Below, piece by piece: positions 6,219-10,541 of a stretch of 10,541 bases of DNA (the first letter of the stretch is position 1; each line of letters begins with the position of its first letter). The stretch spans positions 1 to 10,541 of the forward strand of contig CAZMTP010000047.1 in the NCBI GenBank assembly GCA_964569185.1. Direction: 5' to 3'. The stretch is from DATIJP01 sp964569185 (lineage in GTDB: Bacteria > Chlamydiota > Chlamydiia > Chlamydiales > Rhabdochlamydiaceae). The position numbers were made by a program, and so were the translations under genes. The notes beneath the pieces were generated by a model. It was not told the origin of the DNA. It saw nothing but the letters and a program-made list of their open reading frames with translations, and made no database searches.

Positions 6219-7175
6219 ATGAGTAAACTTGATCAACTTAAAAAATTTACGACCATTGTTTCGGATACAGGCGAATTTGAAGAGATCAAAAAATATCACC
6301 CGACCGATGCCACTACAAATCCTTCTCTTATTTTCAAAGCGGCCTCACTCCCTCAATATCAGTTTTTGATCCAAGATGCGCTCTCTTATGGGAAGAAAAA
6401 GGGACAAACTCCTAAAGAGCATTTAGAACATGCGATGGACAAAGTCTTTGTCAACTTTGGCCTTGAAATTTTGAAAATTGTACCGGGCCGTGTTTCAACA
6501 GAGGTGGATGCTCGTCTTTCTTTTGATGTGGAAGGCAGTATTAAAAAAGCGCGTACTTTAATTGCCCTCTATGAGTCTTCTGGAGTGATGCGCAATCGTA
6601 TTCTGATCAAATTGGCCTCCACTTGGGAAGGAATTTTGGCTGCAGAAAAGCTAGAAAAAGAGGGCATCCATTGCAATATGACGCTGATGTTCTCCTTAGC
6701 CCAAGCGATCGGCTGCGCAGAGGCCAAAGCCACACTGATCTCCCCTTTTGTGGGACGGATTTTAGATTGGTATCTGAAAGCAGAAGGCAAAAGCAGCTAT
6801 CCTCCTGCAGAAGATCCTGGCGTGAAGTCGGTCACAGAAATTTACAATTATTACAAGAAAATGGGCTACAAGACCCAGATTATGGGAGCTAGCTTCCGCA
6901 ATATCGACGAGATTTTAGAACTCTCAGGCTGCGATCTGCTCACTATTGCCCCTCCCCTGCTGGAGCAGCTGCAAAACGCACAAGGCGAGGTGGTCCGCAA
7001 ATTGGATCCTTCAAAAGCCAAAACGCTCGATATTAAAAAGATCACTGTGGATGAGAAAACATTCCGTTGGATGTTATCCGAAGATGCGATGGCCGTCGAT
7101 AAACTTCATGAAGGGATCCGCAATTTCGCTAAAGATATTGTGAAATTAGAAAAAGTATTGGCCCAGCTATTCTAA
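6219..7175 (+). CDS. tal: Transaldolase
   Basis: Transaldolase moves a dihydroxyacetone unit from sedoheptulose 7-phosphate to glyceraldehyde 3-phosphate in the cytoplasmic non-oxidative pentose phosphate pathway. The 318 residues match the TalB/TalA-type length (317 in E. coli). The Schiff-base lysine is Lys131 in ILIKLASTWEG; other active-site residues align with TalB by one residue: Asp16 (VSDTG), Asn34 (DATTNPSL), Glu95 (RVSTEVDARLS), Thr155 (NMTLMFS) and Ser175 (ISPFVGR). Phe177, equivalent to TalB Phe178, argues against a fructose-6-phosphate aldolase. The frame is open upstream to 6114, but MSKLDQLKKFTT at 6219 is the family N-terminus. No clear Shine-Dalgarno sequence precedes it. It lies 13 bases after the lipoprotein gene and is probably co-transcribed with the exported-protein genes. 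Its last 9 bases overlap the convergent permease gene. Confidence 0.97.
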   Translation: MSKLDQLKKFTTIVSDTGEFEEIKKYHPTDATTNPSLIFKAASLPQYQFLIQDALSYGKKKGQTPKEHLEHAMDKVFVNFGLEILKIVPGRVSTEVDARLSFDVEGSIKKARTLIALYESSGVMRNRILIKLASTWEGILAAEKLEKEGIHCNMTLMFSLAQAIGCAEAKATLISPFVGRILDWYLKAEGKSSYPPAEDPGVKSVTEIYNYYKKMGYKTQIMGASFRNIDEILELSGCDLLTIAPPLLEQLQNAQGEVVRKLDPSKAKTLDIKKITVDEKTFRWMLSEDAMAVDKLHEGIRNFAKDIVKLEKVLAQLF

Positions 7176-7949
7176 ACGGGCAAGGCCTTTGTTGCGGCTC
7201 TTTTCAAACATCACTTTGAAGAAAACCATCGCTAAGACTAGATAGACAAGGTTCATCCCTATACTCGTCAGGAACATCTGCATAGAAAAGACATTTTCAA
7301 AGAGCACTTTGCGCATGCCTTCGAAAATATAGGTCATGGGCAAACAGTAGGCAATCGACTTGGCCCAATCTGGTAACACAGACATAGGATAAAAGACGGC
7401 GCAGAAAGGAGCAAAAACATAGGGTGTGATCCACGCAATCATCTGCACCCGTTGGCCATAGTAGACTGCAATTGCAGCGCTTAAAAATCCGATAAACCAA
7501 CCAGAAAGAGTCAGCGACGCACAAAATGGTAAAAAAGCCCACCCCATCGAAAAAATATTGAGTGTGTACAGAAACCAGACGATGAGCGCACCAAAAATCA
7601 GATTAATCACAGCTTTAAACAATCCGATAAGCATAGTGGCAGCCATCCACTCTGAAAGTTTCAATGGTGTGGAAAAAATATTCACCATATTGCGGCTCCA
7701 GAACTCCTGAAGGAGGTTGACAGTCACTTCATAATTGCTACGCCAGATAATATGCCAAAATACAAGGCCGGTCAAAATCGCCAGTGCCACACTGGGAAGT
7801 TTTGTATCTTCCGTCTGAATCCAAATACTTGTCATTCCCCATAAAATAATATCCACTGCAGGCCAATAAAAAAGATCGTAAAGCTGATCTAATTTGGCAA
7901 AGAAATAAAAATAGCGCAAAAAGGTGGCCCAGATGCGAGAAAGTTTCAT
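7167..7949 (-). CDS. ABC-2 type transporter permease
   Basis: An inner-membrane subunit of a two-gene exporter, 260 residues with about six hydrophobic segments (about 30-45, 55-70, 103-128, 135-163, 170-190 and 228-250). The cytoplasmic loop between the second and third contains EFWSRNMVNIFSTPLKLSEW (res. ~82-101), a typical ABC-2 permease feature (sRN..N...SPL). The N-terminus carries no signal peptide. The ATG at 7949 overlaps the end of the ATPase gene by 4 bases (ATGA), so the two are translated together. The end is convergent with tal; the stop codons lie within a 9-bp overlap, leaving no room for a separate terminator. The substrate is unknown; relatives export drugs, polysaccharides or lipids. 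No accessory membrane-fusion or outer-membrane protein is adjacent. Confidence 0.88.
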   Translation of the reverse strand: MKLSRIWATFLRYFYFFAKLDQLYDLFYWPAVDIILWGMTSIWIQTEDTKLPSVALAILTGLVFWHIIWRSNYEVTVNLLQEFWSRNMVNIFSTPLKLSEWMAATMLIGLFKAVINLIFGALIVWFLYTLNIFSMGWAFLPFCASLTLSGWFIGFLSAAIAVYYGQRVQMIAWITPYVFAPFCAVFYPMSVLPDWAKSIAYCLPMTYIFEGMRKVLFENVFSMQMFLTSIGMNLVYLVLAMVFFKVMFEKSRNKGLARLE

Positions 7950-8902
7950 TGCGCCTCCTGATTTTTCGATTGTTCTGCCATGCGGAGGAAATAGTCTTCT
8001 AAAGTGGGGCTGATGATATCAATATTGGTGTAGTTTACTCCGGCTTGGGCTAGTGCGGTAAGCATTTGCGCAATCTGCCCCTCATCTAATTTCAGTTCGA
8101 TACTGCGATGGTCAATGGAGTAAGGAAGCCCTAATTTTTCCGCCACAGAAACGGCTCGCTTGAGCCCATCTCCAATCAATAGGGTCACTTTCGAAGTAGA
8201 AACGCTTTTGGCCAGTTTTTCAGGCACATCATTGGCAATGATTTTTCCATTTTGCAAAAAAAGGACGCGGTCGCACACATCGGCCACTTCTGCCATATTG
8301 TGCGAAGTGAAAAGAATAGAAATGCCATGCTCATCGCGCTGTTGCAACACAAATTGGCACACATCTTTGGCAATGTCAGGATCTAATGAGGCGGTCGGTT
8401 CATCTAGGAGCACAATCTTAGGACGCATCATAAATGCTTTGACCAGCATCAACCGCGTGACCTGACCCGAAGAAAGACGGGACACGAGACTCTTTTTTTT
8501 CTTTAAGATGCCAAAACGGTCCAGAAGTAAATCCATCCGTTTCGGAATTTCTGCTCCAGGCACTCCATAAAGGCGCCCAAACACTTTTAAATTTTGTTCG
8601 ACAGTGAGATTCCAAGGAAGGCTCACATAGGTGCTGGCAAAGACCACATCGCGTAAAATTTCTGAGCGGTGTTTAAAAAAATCTTTTCCAAAATAGAAAA
8701 TCGAACCTGATGTGGGCTTGAGCGTGCTCATCAACATCTGGATGGTAGTGGTCTTGCCAGCGCCGTTTGGTCCTAAAAGGCCAAGAATTTCTCCTTGCTG
8801 CAGGTCAAACGAGATCTCATCCACCGGAGTGAAGCTTTTTTGCTTTCCAGGGAACACCTTTTTAAGATTACGGACTGATAAGACAGGCTGTTGAGTAGAC
8901 AT
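7946..8902 (-). CDS. ABC-2 type transporter ATP-binding protein
   Basis: The ATPase partner of the permease that follows it; 318 residues from ATG 8902. Seen: Walker A GPNGAGKT (44-51), signature LSSGQ (143-147, Ser in place of the usual Gly), Walker B IVLLDE (163-168) with D-loop SLDPD, and H-loop His201 in TSHNMAE. A C-terminal domain of about 80 residues after the ATPase core is typical of DrrA-like subunits. Where most relatives have the Q-loop glutamine, this protein reads FASTYVSLPWNLT (88-100). From memory, a related group of exporters carries a similar SSPYVDLP-type sequence there, so this is probably a subfamily trait and not damage. A GTG at 8977 would add 25 residues poor in family character; ATG 8902 gives MSTQQPVLSVRNLKKVF, the normal start. 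No strong Shine-Dalgarno sequence. Confidence 0.92.
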   Translation of the reverse strand: MSTQQPVLSVRNLKKVFPGKQKSFTPVDEISFDLQQGEILGLLGPNGAGKTTTIQMLMSTLKPTSGSIFYFGKDFFKHRSEILRDVVFASTYVSLPWNLTVEQNLKVFGRLYGVPGAEIPKRMDLLLDRFGILKKKKSLVSRLSSGQVTRLMLVKAFMMRPKIVLLDEPTASLDPDIAKDVCQFVLQQRDEHGISILFTSHNMAEVADVCDRVLFLQNGKIIANDVPEKLAKSVSTSKVTLLIGDGLKRAVSVAEKLGLPYSIDHRSIELKLDEGQIAQMLTALAQAGVNYTNIDIISPTLEDYFLRMAEQSKNQEAQ

Positions 8903-8927
8903 ATTTTTTGAACGCCGGCAAAATCTC

Positions 8928-8933
8928 AGTATA
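8928..8933 (-). promoter_or_regulatory. Possible -10 element upstream of the ABC exporter genes
   Basis: TATACT on the minus strand matches the -10 consensus at 5 of 6 positions and lies 25 bases before the ATG at 8902, which would give a leader of about 20 bases. I see no good -35 match at 16-18 bases upstream, so support is weak. Confidence 0.3.
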
Positions 8934-8990
8934 GTCGAGAAGAGAATTTCAGGATAGCGAGTAAAATATTCATTCACAGGATATTAAAAA

Positions 8991-9090
8991 ATCCTGCTTA
9001 TCCTGCCGCTTTAGCGATCCTAATCATCCTGTTAATTCTTTTTCGGAAAATAGGATAAGAAGATCGCTAAAGCGGCAGGATAAACAGGAT
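8991..9090. repeat. Dispersed palindromic repeat, copy 2 (TATCCTGCCGC family), downstream of rpoC
   Basis: The left arm from 8991 and the right arm ending at 9090 are inverted copies over about 40 bp each; TATCCTGCCGCTTTAGCGATC pairs perfectly. The layout and much of the sequence match the repeat at 5672-5768. On the minus strand the hairpin is followed directly by six T (A at 8986-8991), so it could also stop transcription coming from rpoC. A further CAGGAT at 8977-8982 can pair with ATCCTG at 8991-8996. Confidence 0.85.
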
Positions 9091-9119
9091 AATGGGTGTA
9101 CAGGAAGTACACCCATTAT
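9089..9119 (-). terminator. Perfect 13-bp hairpin just after rpoC
   Basis: ATAATGGGTGTAC (9089-9101) and GTACACCCATTAT (9107-9119) are perfect inverted copies around a 5-base loop, starting 9 bases after the rpoC stop. In the rpoC direction the stem is not followed by a U run, so on its own it is not a classic intrinsic terminator. It may protect the 3' end or act together with the adjoining palindrome at 8991-9090, whose far side does carry a T6 run. Confidence 0.55.
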
Positions 9120-9128
9120 AATTAAAAT

Positions 9129-10541
9129 TTAGAATGTGAATGCGAAAAGCAGTTCTTCGTCGCCTTCGAGATCAAGGTATTTTTTGATACGGTCACGGTA
9201 TTCAAAGAATCCGATACCGCCAGGGATCATATGTCCCATAATCAAATTAGCTTTGAAATCGAGTAAGTAATCTGTTTTTCCTTCACAGGCTGCATCGGTC
9301 AATACACGCGTTGTCTCTTGGAACGAGGCGGCAGAAATCCAAGACTCTGTTCCCAGAGAGGCTTTGGTGATCCCGAGAAGGACCGGCGCTGCTTGTGCAG
9401 GTCTTCCGCTCTCATCAATCACTTTGCGGTTTTGACGGTGGAATGCTTTCTTATCCACATCTTCTCCATAGAGGAATGTGGTGTCGCCTGGATCGGTGAC
9501 GCGCACTTTTTGGAGCATCTGGCGGACGATGATCTCAATGTGTTTATCATTGATGTCTACCCCTTGTAAGCGGTAGACCTCTTGCACCTGATTCACCAGA
9601 TATTTTTGCAATTCGCGAGAACCGCAAATCTCTAAAATCTCATGCGGCACAACCAGTCCATCGGTCAGCTGCTGGCCTTTGACCACATGGTCGCCACGCT
9701 GGACGATCAAGTGCTTGGTGCGCGGAACTAAATGTTCCTCTTCCATGCCCGATTCTGGATCATGTACAATGACGATCTGTTGGCCTTTTTGAGTGCCTCT
9801 AAAATCTACGATTCCATCGATCTTTGCAATCTCTGCAGAATCTTTTGGTTTTCGTGCTTCAAAGAGTTCGGCCACGCGCGGCAGACCGCCCGTGATGTCC
9901 TTTGTTTTGATAGCGCCTCTTGGCAAACGGGCAAGCAACATACCAGCCAGTACATTTTGTCCTTCGGTCACCGACACATAAGCGCCAGAGGGTATCGCAT
10001 AGGTTCCAATCAGCTCCGAATACTCTGGATCGGCATAAATCGCAATCTGAGGATGGAGCTCACCGCGATGCTGTTTCACAATCAGTTCGCTTTGACCTGT
10101 CTGTTTATTCACTTCGCGCTGTGTCGAGATCCCTTCCACAAGGTCTTCATATTTCACATAACCAGGGCGCTCGCAAATGATCGGGATATTATGCTGCTCC
10201 CAAATCGCAATTTTCACCCCTTTCTTCACAATGGAACCATCGGCTAAAAGAATTTTAGTGCCTAGCTCAACAGGGAACGTTTGAAGAGGCTCAATGGATT
10301 TTGTACTTAAAAGCTTTTTATACTCTTCAAGTGTGCGGCCTTCATTGCGCACAATATTCAACGTCCCGTTTTTATTGAGCGCAAGCCAGATGCCTTCTTC
10401 TGTTTGCACTGTGCGTAAATCCATGTAAACAAGCACACCTTCTCTGTCCACAACTAGCTCGGGACTTAAAGAAGCTGCCGCGATACCTCCCAAGTGGAAG
10501 GTTCTCATCGTGAGCTGCGTTCCAGGTTCACCGATCGACTG
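9129..10541 (-). CDS. rpoC: DNA-directed RNA polymerase beta' subunit, C-terminal part (cut by window edge)
   Basis: The beta' subunit carries the catalytic metal site and the trigger loop of RNA polymerase. The visible part is 470 residues, in frame from the window edge: it opens with QSIGEPGTQLTMRTFHLGG, the trigger-loop region, so the true start lies beyond 10541. After TFHLGG comes an insertion of about 185 residues, and the conserved backbone resumes at TKDITGGLPRVAELFEAR (fragment res. ~213-230). This is where gammaproteobacterial beta' carries the SI3 insertion. Then follow VYRLQGVDINDKHIE, IVRQML, LLGITKASLGTESWISAASFQETTRVL and the short tail ending LLFAFTF. The TAA stop is at 9129-9131, followed by a hairpin and a palindromic repeat. 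In Chlamydia tal follows rpoC in the same direction; here an ABC exporter lies between them and tal points the other way. Confidence 0.97.
   Translation of the reverse strand, partial: QSIGEPGTQLTMRTFHLGGIAAASLSPELVVDREGVLVYMDLRTVQTEEGIWLALNKNGTLNIVRNEGRTLEEYKKLLSTKSIEPLQTFPVELGTKILLADGSIVKKGVKIAIWEQHNIPIICERPGYVKYEDLVEGISTQREVNKQTGQSELIVKQHRGELHPQIAIYADPEYSELIGTYAIPSGAYVSVTEGQNVLAGMLLARLPRGAIKTKDITGGLPRVAELFEARKPKDSAEIAKIDGIVDFRGTQKGQQIVIVHDPESGMEEEHLVPRTKHLIVQRGDHVVKGQQLTDGLVVPHEILEICGSRELQKYLVNQVQEVYRLQGVDINDKHIEIIVRQMLQKVRVTDPGDTTFLYGEDVDKKAFHRQNRKVIDESGRPAQAAPVLLGITKASLGTESWISAASFQETTRVLTDAACEGKTDYLLDFKANLIMGHMIPGGIGFFEYRDRIKKYLDLEGDEELLFAFTF

Noticed and set aside
8903..8977. GTG 8977 as start of the ABC ATPase
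   Set aside because: The extra 25 residues have no family similarity, and the stretch contains a likely -10 element; ATG 8902 gives the standard start.
8977..9090. Recurring ATCCTG/CAGGAT units considered as a CRISPR-like array
   Set aside because: The units are arms of one palindrome, not direct repeats with regular spacers, and no cas gene is present.
9732..10247. 171-codon plus-strand open frame opposite rpoC
   Set aside because: It is a shadow of the strongly conserved rpoC frame; the cysteine/histidine/phenylalanine-rich composition is typical of antisense translation.

Overview
The window looks like chromosomal DNA from a chlamydia-related bacterium (order Chlamydiales in the broad sense, probably an environmental or amoeba-associated lineage and not Chlamydia itself). 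The evidence is a V/A-type ATPase operon in the chlamydial order atpE - DUF2764 protein - atpA - atpB, lying near transaldolase and rpoC, genes that are also neighbours in Chlamydiaceae. No rRNA, tRNA, CRISPR array or transposase gene was seen, and the base composition is moderate, so nothing suggests a recently acquired island.

Layout. (1) Positions 1-4255, minus strand: V-ATPase genes read leftward as atpE, a DUF2764 protein (probable subunit C counterpart), atpA (catalytic) and atpB (non-catalytic, cut by the window edge). A ~160-bp imperfect palindrome separates atpA from atpB and overlaps atpA's stop and atpB's start. (2) Positions 4256-4458: divergent intergenic region with a good sigma70-type promoter for the ATPase operon and a GC-rich imperfect palindrome. 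(3) Positions 4459-7175, plus strand: a tightly packed run of five genes. Four encode exported proteins (small signal-peptide plus transmembrane protein, DcrB/PsbP-like secreted protein, second small transmembrane protein, lipoprotein); the fifth is transaldolase. (4) Positions 7167-8902, minus strand: a two-gene ABC-2-type exporter whose permease end overlaps the end of tal by 9 bp. (5) Positions 8903-9128: a dispersed palindromic repeat and a 13-bp perfect hairpin. (6) Positions 9129-10541, minus strand: the 3' third of rpoC, with an SI3-like insertion in the trigger loop.

How the parts work together. The ATPase genes form the cytoplasmic V1 part of an ion-pumping or ATP-making complex; the membrane genes (atpD, atpI, atpK) would be expected beyond position 1. 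Transaldolase supplies the non-oxidative pentose phosphate pathway. The exported-protein cluster has no assigned function and is the least explained coding content. The most notable non-coding content is four palindromic elements in the gene junctions. Two (5672-5768 and 8991-9090) are copies of one family, and the 5672-5768 copy appears to supply the N-terminal coding part of a lipoprotein gene. The one at 885-1052 looks like a miniature element inserted into an ancestral ATGA stop/start overlap without breaking either gene.
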